64,000 nucleotides of DNA, taken from assembly GCA_020796225.1 (NCBI GenBank), contig CM036775.1, forward strand, positions 6,074,393-6,138,392, read 5' to 3'. Under the pieces are notes generated by a model. The model ran no database searches. It saw only the letters and a list, made by a program, of their open reading frames with translations, and was not told the origin of the DNA. The position numbers and the translations under genes are program-made. The stretch is from Arion vulgaris (taxonomy: Eukaryota; Mollusca; Gastropoda; Stylommatophora; Arionidae). Positions 21,584 through 32,300 of this stretch are shown here, in pieces; position 1 is the first letter of the stretch, and every line of letters starts with the position of its first letter.

Positions 21584-22857
21584 AGGTAAACACGTAAAAA
21601 CAAAGTACTACAGTTTTACAAAATACATAAACAGTGACGATAAACAGCAACGTTTCGACCAAAAGGCCTTTATCAAGCAAACAATACAACAAGAATGACG
21701 AATTTCGAGGAACACTACAAATGGACGATTACATGTGGAAACATAAACCTATCTGATGAAAATCTGGGAATAAAAACGAACAACGAAATGAGTGCAACAC
21801 AAAACCGAAAGTGGAAAAGGAGAGGAACAATAAACAATATAGTGGATAAATGACACATATATGGAGCAAACACACATATAGATAACAAGGCACGAGATAA
21901 GACAGTACTAAGAAGCATAGGAATGTAATGCGTTGAGTCCAAGAGGTCGCAAAGTGCCATAGAATGAAATAAAACGGTTCTCCAGGGCGAATCGACTGCG
22001 ATCATCGGAGGAACATGATCGGATGGCTGTGACCTGGACATCGTCAACTCCTGAATGGCCAGTATCATTGAAATGAGTGGCCACAGGAGTCACAGAGCAT
22101 TGGCGAATATCGCGTAAGTGTTGGGCGAATCGGTCACTGAGCCTCTTACCGGTTTCACCAATATAGGCCTTATGGCATCGTTTGCAGGTGATAGCATAGA
22201 TGATATTGCGGACTCACACGTGAAACTGTCTTGAATGGTATAGGTAGCTTTTGGAAAAGAGACAGTACGGGTCTGTATTACATATGCACATGTATTACAG
22301 CGCCGACGGCCACATTGGATGGTGCCAAAGTGACACTGGATGTTAGGCTTGAGGCGACTGTGTACCAACAAATCCTTGAGGCTTCTGTCCCGTCTGTACG
22401 CCACCAAAGGATAGTGTTGGAAGACTGAACGTGTCTCAGGATCAGACTGAAGAATATGGAGATGATGGAATAAGACCTTTTTCACCAGGGAACTATGAGG
22501 GTGGAAAGTTAAGATAAGTTTAACCCTGTCAGAATTGGGGTTCTAAGTATGTGAGAGAGGGCCTCTGGCGAGCAATTAGCTGAACCCGATGCATGGCAGA
22601 TGTAAGCACATTCTCCGGGTATAGGCGCTGGCGGAAGAAATCAAGCATCTCATGAGCTCTTTCAAGAAAATCGTCGTCCTCGCTGCAGAGGCGACGAAGG
22701 CGTAAGAGTTGAGAGAAAGGTAAAGAGTCACGACAAATTCGTCATTCTTGTTGTATTGTTTGCTTGATAAAGGCCTTTTGGTCGAAACGTTGCTGTTTAT
22801 CGTCACTGTTTATGTATTTTGTAAAACTGTAGTACTTTGTTTTTACGTGTTTACCTA
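21584..22857 (-). mobile_element. Penelope-like element between inverted repeats
   Basis: The ends 21584-21707 and 22733-22857 are near-perfect inverted copies of each other. They share GTAAACACGTAAAAACAAAG, CAACGTTTCGACC and GGCCTTTATCAAGC. Between them on the minus strand lies the C-terminal part of a Penelope-like polymerase. 5' truncation followed by addition of an inverted terminal repeat is a known outcome for this order. The RT palm is absent. Confidence 0.82.
21905..22720 (-). pseudogene. Penelope-like polymerase C-terminus with GIY-YIG endonuclease
   Basis: From 22720 downward: RLCSEDDDFLERAHEML and FRQRLYPENVLTSAMHR (post-RT region), KVLFHHLHILQSDPETR, VAYRRDRSLKDLLVHSRL, and CGRRRCNTCAYV (paired Cys). 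After a frameshift near 22205 it reads NIIYAITCKRCHKAYIGETG, RLSDRFAQHLRDI, TPVATHFNDTGHSG and ALENRFISFYGTL. IIYAI..AYIGETG is the GIY-YIG core. The downstream Arg, His and Glu residues fit the catalytic set of this nuclease family. The nuclease part is one clean frame to the stop. The upstream part has at least two frameshifts. Confidence 0.85.
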
Positions 22858-22859
22858 TT

Positions 22860-23545
22860 TTCCAAGTTTTACTGCAGTCTCCACCCTTTTTCGATAAACA
22901 TTTCATATCATTATGTCTAAAGCAAAGCTACGTGGCATAAAACGTAAGAAATATGTGGATGTACTGTAGTATGTTAATGCATGTATAATGCAACGTGGCA
23001 TACAACTTAAGAAATATGTGGGTGTACTAATGCATGTATAATACTAAATTTGACTGAGATTTAGTATGACAAACATGTCTAGATTTATTACTTAATAAAT
23101 GACCAGGGACATTAAATGCAATCTGTAACCTGGACAATCTTTTATTTCTTGATTTGAATTGAACATTTGTTTTCTGTGTTGATCAATTTAATGGTATTGT
23201 TTGATTATTTGATCATTATTCACAACAGAATTTGCAATCATAAATTAGTTTTATTATTTTTAGACTCACACTTTTAGTACTTTCTCGTGATTGATTTGAA
23301 CTGAACCAGGCCCAAAATCACTTTTTACAAGCCATTTTGTAAAATAATTTATTTATAACTCGACAGATGTCATTAGTTTTATCATAAAACTGTTCATTAG
23401 TTTTAAATTTATGAAACATCTGTCATATATCAAAATGTTTAGAAGTCAATTGTTTGTTTAATTAGAGTGAAGAAATATTTCTGAATTTGACAAGTTAATG
23501 TCCAAATGGTTACCAGGGACCAAGTTAGACGTGTAAGGAATAAAG
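22860..23545. other. AT-rich intron sequence, no gene seen
   Basis: Low GC, with scattered short repeats such as the CGTGGCATA..CTTAAGAAATATGTG pair (about 22930 and 22992). No ORF or element signature. Confidence 0.5.
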
Positions 23546-24290
23546 CCATTGTTACCTGCCACTTACGTCGTTAGAGGCGAGTAAGAAGGTTTGGGTGGGG
23601 ATAGCTACCTCACTCCTTAAAATAAACACAGAAGAGCTAAAGATACCACAACAAAGAGAATTCGTTGCTCGCCACACGAGGAAGATGATGGAGCCCGCAA
23701 CAAACCAGGGAGAAACAATAGCTCGAGGGTGAACGAACCTCGGATGAAGCAGTTCAGAAAGGGAAATCGAGGATGCAAAGCTCACCATTCTTTCAAGCCC
23801 GGAAGAATCTTCTGGAGTGCGACCTGGAATGTCCGCCACATACGAGTTGATTCGAAACTGGCAGGAAGACCAGCCCCTGGGTCCGATGTTACTAAGGCAG
23901 GAAAGTAGAGGCATCAATAGATGCCTGCGCAGGATAGTCCATCTGCGATGGTATGACAGGACCACAAATAGGGAACTGTGGGATAGAGCTGGACAACGGC
24001 AAGAGTAACACGAGATAAGGGCAGTAGGTGGGATGGAAGAACGGCGATGGATAGGACACACATTGAGGAAACCCTCTGACAGCATCACCAGACAGGCTCT
24101 CCTATGGAACCCTCAGGGTAATAGAGATAAGGGAAGACCAGTAACACCTGGAGGCGGGAGTTGTAGACGGAATGTAAGAAATTTGGGAGAGAGTAGCGAG
24201 AACTGGAAAAGATGACCGTGGATAGACAGACTTGGAAGGCCTTAGTTGCGGACTTATGCTTCCCTAGAAGAAAGGGGCGGGGGGGAATAA
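23545..24290 (+). mobile_element. LINE: 5' endonuclease start joined to C-terminal domain
   Basis: At 23800-23840 a frame reads RIFWSATWNVRH, like the TWNVRT start of LINE endonucleases. From about 23900 the sequence encodes RCLRRIVHLRWYDRTTNREL and [20 protein letters not shown], then [12 protein letters not shown], with a decayed end to 24260. This is the C-terminal domain. Almost the whole ORF between the two is absent. The upstream 23545-23800 is unassigned. Confidence 0.7.
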
Positions 24291-24479
24291 TAAAGAAAAG
24301 TGAAATACAAAATAATTTTGAGTAAGATGGAAAAACATTTAAAAAATATAAATGATCATAAAATTGTCACCGACCAGACAATTTAAATATATGCTAGAAA
24401 TGTGCAAGACATAAAACTTGTTTCTGTTCATACTACATCCATATTTACACAATTCAAGAAAGTTTTATCAGTTTGTGTC

Positions 24480-24810
24480 ATCATAAAAATATTGATTTAT
24501 TGACAACTTTAAATGTTAGAAGATAAAGTAGACCATAATCTTCAAACTTATCACGGGACATTGCAGTCTCAGAGCACACATCCATAGAATGGGTCTCAGG
24601 GACACGGCTACCTTTCACCTGTATAGCACCAAACCAGTTCCCAGAGCACATCCTGCAAGACTGCCCTATCCTGAGCAGTGGGAGAATGGAAATCTGACCA
24701 ACAGAAACAACCCTACAAGACAACCTATGGGAACCGGTGAAGATCTCAAGCGCACCATCTGTTTATGACACATATCGGAGTAGTCGCATAGCAGAAGTTG
24801 ATAGCAGAAG
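24480..24810 (+). mobile_element. Fragment of the 3' end of a LINE with a Cys/His end
   Basis: In alternating frames it encodes FKLITGHCSLRAHIHRMGL and PEHILQDCPILSS, the segment after RNase H in LINEs (GHxxLxxHLxRxG...EHxLxxCP). It is frameshifted and truncated. It resembles, but is not the same family as, the I-like copies at 40.9 kb. Confidence 0.6.
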
Positions 24811-24839
24811 AATAAGATGATGATGTCATAATTTCAAGT

Positions 24840-26030
24840 CGAAACTTTGGGTCAAAGGCGCATAGGGCCAACGTCGCGCCAGGATTAGTGAGCTAGCACT
24901 AATCAAGATCCTACCCCACCTCCACGTGGTGACCCTGGAAACAGACATTGGTTCCTGTCTGGCTAAGCGGGTAGGGATCGAGGGAGAGCTACTGTGGTAT
25001 AAGTAGTGATGCAGACGTAGTCACGTTGGATGAGATCCGCTCGCAACACACTAGCGGAAACCCAGAGTGAGCATTAATGCACGTCTTTCCTGGCCGATGG
25101 AAAAAGTTGAACGGATAAACATAAAGGAATGAGGGGTTCATCTATTGAGAAGAGACGTGGGCCTACGTCTGGCGAAACTCGGGTCTGGAGTGGGGGCTCG
25201 AGTTGAGTTGTACGTGGGCCCACATAGGACGAAACTCTGAGCCCTGAGATGGGTGTAAAAATTGAGTTGCGAGGGGTGCATCCAGAGAAGATATGTGGCC
25301 CACGTGGGGCGAAACTTGGGCCCGGAGGTGGGGGCTCGAGTTGAGTTGCACGTGGGCCCACATAAGGCGAAACTCGGAGCCCTGAAGTGGGGGCCCGAGT
25401 TGAGTTGCACGTGGGCCCACATAGGGCGAAACTCGGAGCCCTGAAGTGGGGGCCCGAGTTGAGCTCCATGTTCGGACAGCCTAGAGGCATGGTGAGTGTA
25501 AGCACGGTGAGAACTGATAGACACGGTGGGCAGACGTGAAAGCAAGCGTAGGGGTGAGCGGACCACCCACATATGCAGAACAACTAGACAGCCCAGCAGA
25601 GGTTTCAATCCAATGTGCGTTTCCCTCGCAGGGAACTACTACTGCCTTGTAGTTCGATTGGGGACAATCAAAGGCTAGCGTAGCAAACCGTATACAAAAC
25701 TGGGCGGCAGGCAAACCAAGCAGTCTAAAAAAATACTATAACCTGGGCAGATGACGCTCATTAATTCGGGAGGGTAGGTTGTCTAAGGGTAGCTACCCTA
25801 AAAGAAAATAGCAACCTGCTGCCTTCATGTCAGCTGGGGACAGTCAAAGGCTGATGGAGAGTGAACCCAGTAAACGCTGGTTTAAATCGGACACATGTCA
25901 CCGAAGGATAAGCACCAGAGCTCCAAATGGTACTGAAGATGTGACGTAACAAACCCGTTCTTGGTGTAGGTTGTTTATATATCACAATAAGAATGATCAA
26001 AATGACCGAAAAGAACGATCGAGAAGAAAA
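24840..26030 (+). repeat. About 1.2-kb interspersed repeat, fullest copy
   Basis: Order: GCGCCAGGATTAGTGAGCTA block (24870-25060); a 72-bp tandem section (25150-25480) with GCGAAACTCGGAGCCCTGAA and CACGTGGGCCCACATA; a GGGGACAATCAAAGGCTAGC block (25610-25950); and a tail with AGAACGATCGAGAAGAAAAA. The same order occurs at 43440-44690 and in reverse at 38625-39620. Long minus-strand ORFs in the 72-bp section are tandem artefacts. No protein family is seen, so it is probably non-autonomous and related to the I-like LINE 5' region. Confidence 0.65.
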
Positions 26031-26094
26031 AGATGGAGAGAAGTCGAAATTTTATGTTAAAAAAATCAGTTGAATTTTGTTCCGATTTTGTTCC

Positions 26095-26290
26095 GATCAC
26101 AATTACTGAAATAGAAAAGTTTCTTATCTTCTTCTTCTTCGAACGCTCCATATCGACAACTTATTAACCACTCTGTTAGATTTTATGTGATCCGAGCCTA
26201 AGAACGATTGTACGCTGTGACAGTTATGCGTCTACAATTAGGCCAACACATCTAATTTATGCAGCGTTTTTATTTTACTAGGGTAGCATC
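26095..26290 (-). repeat. GAAGAA-tailed repeat, minus strand
   Basis: Starts on the + strand with CTTCTTCTTCTTCGAACGCT (the tail) and carries the reverse complement of the GTACAATCGTTCTTAGGC core. Similar to 2240-2525 and 28516-28772. Confidence 0.6.
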
Positions 26291-26463
26291 CTAGGCCCTA
26301 CCTTAGCCACCTCTTACGATATGCCTTTAGCTCGCAGTGGTACTATTCTTTGCTCCCATTGCGAGCCCGAAATACATGAGGGCGCCATGGTATGAACCCA
26401 TTTTTGTCTTTAATTTTGGTTGTAAATTTGTGAACCTACGTTTTGGTTTCTCTTGTCACTCAG

Positions 26464-26596
26464 CATACATTCAATATTGGCATTAGCATACTATGGAGCA
26501 GGTGGATCAACTGCTGTACAAATGGGCAAAACATTGTTCTTAGGTTCCATAGACAGTAGCGCCACCGCCAAGGCCTATCAGAAGATAATTGAACAG
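26464..26596 (+). CDS. Serpin exon 2
   Basis: Acceptor CACTCAG at 26457-26463. The first base completes a Ser codon from exon 1. The exon encodes IHSILALAYYGAGGSTAVQM and then GKTLFLGSIDSSATAKAYQK, ending EQ before the donor GTAGGT (26597), phase 0. LALAYYGAGGST is the helix B part of the serpin signature. Intron 1 is about 9.9 kb and filled with mobile elements. Confidence 0.93.
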
Positions 26597-26609
26597 GTAG
26601 GTATCAGTT

Positions 26610-26900
26610 CTTTAACATAATTTTCACATAATTTTCTACATAATTTTCTACATAATTTTCTACATAATTTTCTAAAATTGAGATATTTTTTACATATAAA
26701 AAGACATAAAGGGCTAGAGAAGACCATCATGAAAGGAGGCATACCGGCAAAGAGAAGAAGATAAAGATCAGGGAGAAGATGGATTCGGGATGTAACTGAT
26801 GGTTTGAACATTACTGCTGCAGAGGTAGCAGTAGAGAAAAATTCAAGAGGACTGTTGGGGTGGCAAAGTTTTGTTCAGGACAAGCTATTTGATGAAACCT
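26610..26900 (+). mobile_element. LINE C-terminal fragment with short tandem expansion, in serpin intron 2
   Basis: Five copies of a CATAATTTTCTA-type unit (26618-26672) lie just before AEIFFTYKK-like and KTIMKGGIPAKRRR-like coding sequence, with a GLLGWQSFVQDKLFDE-type end. Same family as 15255-15490. The ORF 26804-26986 belongs to this remnant. Confidence 0.65.
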
Positions 26901-26994
26901 CCTTAGCGACTCCATCCACTGTCTCCGAGCCTGTTTCCATCTTCCTGAGCATACTCATTGAGTCAGTAGAAAACATACATGGATAAAAGACTGA

Positions 26995-27205
26995 TTTTTA
27001 TTTTTTTACCCGATCCAGAAGCACTTGATTTGAAAGTTCTTCGGCTCGGTGCCATGGATATCGTAACCCTTCGGTTCGGTGCCACGAACACCGTGAATCT
27101 GGGGAAACTGTGAATTTTCTGCCAGCCCGCGGAATTGAACCCGCACTCACAGAGGGCTAGTCACCCGCAGTCTAACACGCTACAAACACGTTGGTCAGGC
27201 CGGCG
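26995..27205 (-). repeat. SINE family A, full length
   Basis: The minus-strand head has GTTTGTAGCGTGTTAGAC (A box) and GGGTTCAATTCC (B box). The body matches 7046-7250. The + strand T-run near 27000 is the A-tail. Confidence 0.82.
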
Positions 27206-27440
27206 AAAGACTGTGATTAAAGACAGACCATCGCTTTAGTTATTACCATGATTCCCTTACTGAGACTGCTGTCACGACAAAATCACCACTGTCTTCCTTC
27301 ACAACATCCTCTCTGACTTGAACAGTTCAAGCCCATGAGCTATGCACGTATCTAATCACTGACCTATTTGTCTCAATTCATTAGTGAATGTGTTAAGATA
27401 AAGGAACCCTATTTCATACCTTGAGGTCTATATTTAATAC
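27205..27440. other. Intron sequence, nothing recognised
   Basis: No ORF, repeat unit or element signature is seen. Confidence 0.4.
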
Positions 27441-27680
27441 AGTGTTAGTCCCGTATGTTTCATTGACTATCGGTACACGATGGGTGATGTGGTCAAAATC
27501 ACACCGGCCGTCTTTACTTCCAAGTGCTTTCATTTTACCCAGTTTGAGGCTGGGTTGACCTGAGACCCGTTATGGGCAGAAAATATTCCACGCTCACTAT
27601 GTAATTGAACCAGGACCGTGCTCCTAAGAAGCAAGCTAACTAACAACTACGGTAATGCCGCTCTCTGAATGTGTTAAACT
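27440..27680 (-). repeat. Probable tRNA-derived SINE, distinct family
   Basis: The minus strand carries GGCATTACCGTAGTTGTTAG (A-box-like) and GTCCTGGTTCAATTAC (B-box-like), followed by a tRNA-unrelated body. No second copy is clearly visible in this window. Confidence 0.45.
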
Positions 27681-27751
27681 TTATTTATCTAATTCTGAAA
27701 TAAAACTAATATCACATTCATTATTTAAATAAAGATAATTTTTCTCCTCAG

Positions 27752-27968
27752 ATGACCTCGGTCGAGAATATAGATTTGTACTCTGCCAACGCTCTGTACG
27801 TCAAACCCAACTTCAAGATCAATTCCGAATATTCCAAAGTGGCTCAGGAATACTATTTTGCAAGTATTGCCAACTTTAACATGGACGCCCCTGGAGGTCC
27901 AGAGAAGGTTATCAACGACTTTGTTGCAGAAAAGACACAAAATACGATCAATGATATTCTTCCTCAAG
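27752..27968 (+). CDS. Serpin exon 3
   Basis: Acceptor TTTCTCCTCAG (27741-27751). Encodes MTSVENIDLYSANALYVKPN, NSEYSKVAQEYYFASIANFN and PEKVINDFVAEKTQNTINDI, then LPQ. This covers serpin strand 1A/helix E-F: the SANALYV motif, the helix F face and the INxWVxxxTxxxIxxLL motif, here INDFVAEKTQNTINDIL. The likely donor is CAAG|GTTTTA at 27969 (phase 1), a weak donor. The open frame reads on to 28003 but leaves the family there. The next serpin residues (a G-SI-DxxT..NAIYF region) must come from another exon. Confidence 0.93.
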
Positions 27969-28059
27969 GTTTTATATTTAAAGTCTTATCTGATCATGTG
28001 TAAAATGGAGTGACTTCGTTTCTAACAGCACAGTGCTGTAACAACACAGGAGAGATAGT

Positions 28060-28350
28060 ACACACCAACAACACGATCAAAATTTAAGGAAACGAAGGTG
28101 GAAATATTTAGGACATGTTCTTAGATCAGACGAAAAGAAAATAAATCAACAAGTCCTTATATGGTGACCAGTTGGGAAAAGAAAACGTGGAAGACCAAAG
28201 ACCACTCTTCGAAGAACAATTCTACAAGAAAGTAAACTACGGGGATGTAAAATCATACAAGCTCTCCAACTGCTAGCAACGAACCGCATTACATGGCGCT
28301 CTAAAATCGTTGTCCAATGTGCCGCCTTTGGCACGAAAGGAACAAACTAA
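28060..28350 (+). mobile_element. LINE C-terminal fragment
   Basis: Encodes RKRRWKYLGHVLRSDEKKIN, then VGKRKRGRPKTTLRRTILQE and LLATNRITWRSKIV, with a C-terminal AAFGTKGTN. One in-frame stop near 28165. 8820-9400 is a decayed minus-strand relative. Confidence 0.78.
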
Positions 28351-28439
28351 CTAACTAATTATGATCCCAACTGAGCATCAGGACACCAATGCAACAACTA
28401 TCTAAATGTGCACCTAAATAAAAGATTGTTAGGACAATG

Positions 28440-28862
28440 ATCATCATCAGAAGCCGTGTCGGCCAGCGCAGGCGATCATTCGTTTTCGCAAATCTCTGTC
28501 CATGGTATGTGCTATGATCTCGCGCCTGTGTGGTGCTTGGGTACGCAAGTGGAGCAAAGAATAGCAACAGTGCCACCAACAAGGCATGTAGTAATAGCGA
28601 GGAAAGCCTGGAAGCTACCTAGTAAATAAAAAGCTTTGCAGAAATCGCATGTGCTGGTCTACTTGTAGGCGCATAACTGGCACAACGTACACTCGCCCTT
28701 AGGCCCGGATCACACTCAAATCACAAAGAGTGGTTTAACAAGTGGTTAAAGTGGAGCATTTGAAGAAGAAGATGCTATCAACTCAGATGTTGACGCTCTT
28801 CCGTGTCATGACGTCAGGCTATCTAAAATGTTCTCTCTGTCTTCCTCTGTCTCGTCTCCTAT
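28440..28862 (-). mobile_element. LINE 3' fragment split by a short retroposon
   Basis: 28440-28515 and 28773-28862 together match the 3' coding end seen at 37735-37860 (CTCAGATGTTGACGCTCT and GTCAGGCTATC blocks). The two halves are separated by the GAAGAA-tailed repeat at 28516-28772. Confidence 0.7.
28516..28772 (+). repeat. GAAGAA-tailed short retroposon with target duplication
   Basis: 257 bp between direct repeats TGCTAT (28510-28515 and 28773-28778) within a LINE fragment. Starts GATCTCGCGCCTG and ends TTTGAAGAAGAAGA. Contains the shared core CTTGTAGGCGCATAACTGGC. No ORF. The A/B boxes of a tRNA head are not obvious, so its promoter origin is unknown. Confidence 0.65.
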
Positions 28863-28889
28863 TGTTTTTTCCGGTTGTCACTAAGACCG

Positions 28890-29165
28890 ATTGTCCAACA
28901 CAATCTTTCTCCTAACATTATTCTATCAATGCCAAACCTGGACGCTGACATCAAATGATAGAAGAATAGAAGAAAGCTAGTCAAAGCAGAGATAAAATGT
29001 CCAGGCAGAATGCTTGGGATAACAAGAAGAGACCAGTTTAGAAATGAAGAGATCAGGAAAAAAGTAGGTACAACAGTACTGAACTTTATCAAGAAACAAC
29101 ACATTAAATGGTTCGGCCACATAAGCAGATTACCACCATACAGTACACCTCAAAGAGCTAAATAT
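28890..29165 (+). mobile_element. LINE C-terminal fragment
   Basis: Encodes, across frames, FYQCQTWTLTS, CPGRMLGITRRDQFRNEEIR and KKQHIKWFGHISRLPPY. It is the same family as 1590-2010 (QTWTLT, RNEEIRG). 5'-truncated. Confidence 0.75.
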
Positions 29166-29344
29166 TATCAAGATAATTTATTATTTTATTTACAATTAAT
29201 AAAACTAAAACGTTGTTTATCATCAAAAGCAATGTCTTATGCGACTTGTCGAATTGATCAGAGCGCTGCTCTCATGCGGGAGATCTGTCTTCAGTTCACG
29301 GTAATGCCACCACATTTTTTCTGTTGTAGGCATAAATGACAAAT

Positions 29345-32300
29345 CCTAATCTGAACAGATTCATGGCGACTGTACTAGTCATGCGACCATTACATTCCTC
29401 ATTCTGAACAGCTTCATGGCGACTGTACAAGTTATGCGACCATTACATTCCTCATTCTGAACAGCTTCATGGCGACTGTACTAGTAATGCGACCATCACA
29501 TTCCTCATTCTGAACAGCTTCATGGCGACTGCACTAGTCATGCGACCATTACATCCCTCATTCTGAACAGCTTCATGGCGACTGTACTAGTCATGCGACC
29601 ATTACATTCCTCATTCTGAACAGCTTCATGGCGACTGCACAGTCATGCGACCATTACATTCCCTCATTCTGAACAGTCTTCATGGCGACTGTACTAGTCA
29701 TGCGACCATTCACGTTCCTCATTCTGAACAGCTTCATGGCGACTGCACTAGTCATGCGACCATTACATTCCTCATTCTGAACAGCTTCATGGCGACTGTA
29801 CTAGTCATGCGACCATTACATTCCTCATTCTGAACAGCTTCATGGCGACTGCACTAGTCATGCGACCATTACATTCCTCATTCTGAACAGTTTATGGCGA
29901 CTGTACAGTCATGCGCCATTACATTCCTCATTCTGAACAGCTTCATTGGCGACTGCACAGTCATGCGACCATTACATTCCTCATTCTGAACAGCTACATG
30001 GCGACTGTACTAGTCATGCGACCATTACATTCCTCATTCTGAACAGCTTCATGGCGACTGCACTAGTAATGCGACCATTACATTCCTCATTCTGAACAGC
30101 TTTATGGCGACTGTACAAGTCATGCGGCCATTACATTCCTCATTCTGAACAGCTCCATGGCGACTGCACTAGTAATGCGACCATTACATTCCTCATTCTG
30201 AACAGCTTCATGGCGACTGTACAAGTCATGCGACCATTACATTCCTCATTCTGAACAGCTTCATGACGACTGTACTAGTCATGCGACCATTACATTCCTC
30301 ATTCTGAACAGCTTCATGGCGACTGTACTAGTCATGCGACCATTACATTCCTCATTCTGAACAGCTTCATGGCGACTGTACAAGTCATGCGGCCATTACA
30401 TTCCTCATTCTGAACAGCTTCATGGCGACTGTACTAGTCATGCGACCATTACATTCCTCATTCTGAACAGCTTCATGGCGACTGTACAGTCATGCGACCA
30501 TTACAATCCTCATTCTGAACAGCTTCATGGCGACTGTACAGTATGCGACCATTACATTCCTCATTCTGAACAGCTTCATGGCGACTGCACTAGTCATGCG
30601 ACCATTACATTCCTCATTCTGAACAGCTTCATGGCGACTGCACTAGTCATGCGACCATTACATCCTCATTCTGAACAGCTTCATGGCGACTGTACTAGTC
30701 ATGCGACCATTACATCCCTCATTCTGAACAGTTTCATGGCGACTGTACTAGTCATGCGACCATTACATTCCTCATTCTGAACAGCTTCATGGCGACTGTA
30801 CTAGTCATGCGACCATTACATTCCTCATTCTGAACAGCTTCATGGCGACTGCACTAGTCATGCGACCATTACATTCCTCATTCTGAACAGCTTTATGGCG
30901 ACTGTACTAGTCATGCGACCATTACATTCCTCATTCTGAACAGCTTATGGCGACTGCACTAGTCATGCGCCATTACATTCCTCATTCTGAACAGTTTCAT
31001 GGCGACTGACTAGTAATGCGACCATTACGTTCCTCATTCTGAACAGCTTCATTTGGGGACTGTACAAGTCATGCGACCATTACATTCCTCATTCTGAACA
31101 GCTACATGGCGACTGTACTAGTCATGCGACCATTACATTCCTCATTCTGAACAGCTTCATGGCGACTGCACTAGTAATGCGACCATTACATTCCTCATTC
31201 TGAACAGCTTTATGGCGACTGTACAAGTCATGCGGCCATTACATTCCTCATTCTGAACAGCTCCATGGCGACTGCACTAGTATGCGACCATTACATTCCT
31301 CATTCTGAACAGCTTCATGGCGACTGTACAAGTTATGCGACCATTACATTCCTCATTCTGAACAGCTTCATGCGACTGTACAGTCATGCGCCATACATTC
31401 CTCATTCTGAACAGCTTCATGGCGACTGTACTAGTCATGCGACCATTACATTCTTCATTCTGAACAGCTTCATGGCGACTGTACAAGTCATGCGACCATT
31501 ACATTCCTCATTCTGAACAGCTTCATGGCGACTGTACTAGTCATGCGACCATTACATTCCTCATTCTGAACAGCTTCATGGCGACTGTACTAGTCATGCG
31601 ACCATTACATTCCTCATTCTGAACAGCTTCATGGCGACTGTACTAGTCATGCGACCATTACATTCCTCATTCTGAACAGCTTCATGGCGACTGACAAGTC
31701 ATGCGACCATTACATTCCTCATTCTTGAACAGTTCATGGCGACTGTACTAGTCATGCGACCATTACATTCCTCATTCTGAACAGCTTCATGGCGACTGTA
31801 CAAGTCATGCGGCCATTACAATCCTCATTCTGAACAGCTTCATGGCGACTGTACTAGTCATGCGACCATTACATTCCTCATTCTGAACAGCTTCATGGCG
31901 ACTGTACTAGTAATGCGACCATTACATTCCTCATTCTGAACAGCTTTATGGCGACTGTACAAGTCATGCGACCATTACATTCCTCATTCTGAACAGCTTC
32001 ATGGCGACTGACTAGTATGCGACCATTACATTCCTCATTCTGAACAGCTTCATGGCGACTGTACAAGTCATGCGCCATTACTTCCTCATTCTGAACAGCT
32101 TCATGGCGACTGTACTAGTCATGCGACCATTACATTCCTCATTCTGAACAGCTTCATGGCGACTGTACTAGTCATGCGACCATTACATTCCTCATTCTGA
32201 ACAGCTTCATGGCGACTGTACTAGTCATGCGACCATCACATTCCTCATTCTGAACAGCTTCATGGCGACTGCACTAGTCATGCGACCATTACATCCCTCA

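Noticed and set aside
25074..25608. Long minus-strand ORFs of 169 and 156 codons (Pro/Leu-rich)
   Set aside because: They follow the 72-bp tandem section of an interspersed repeat. The period is a multiple of 3, so frames stay open by structure.
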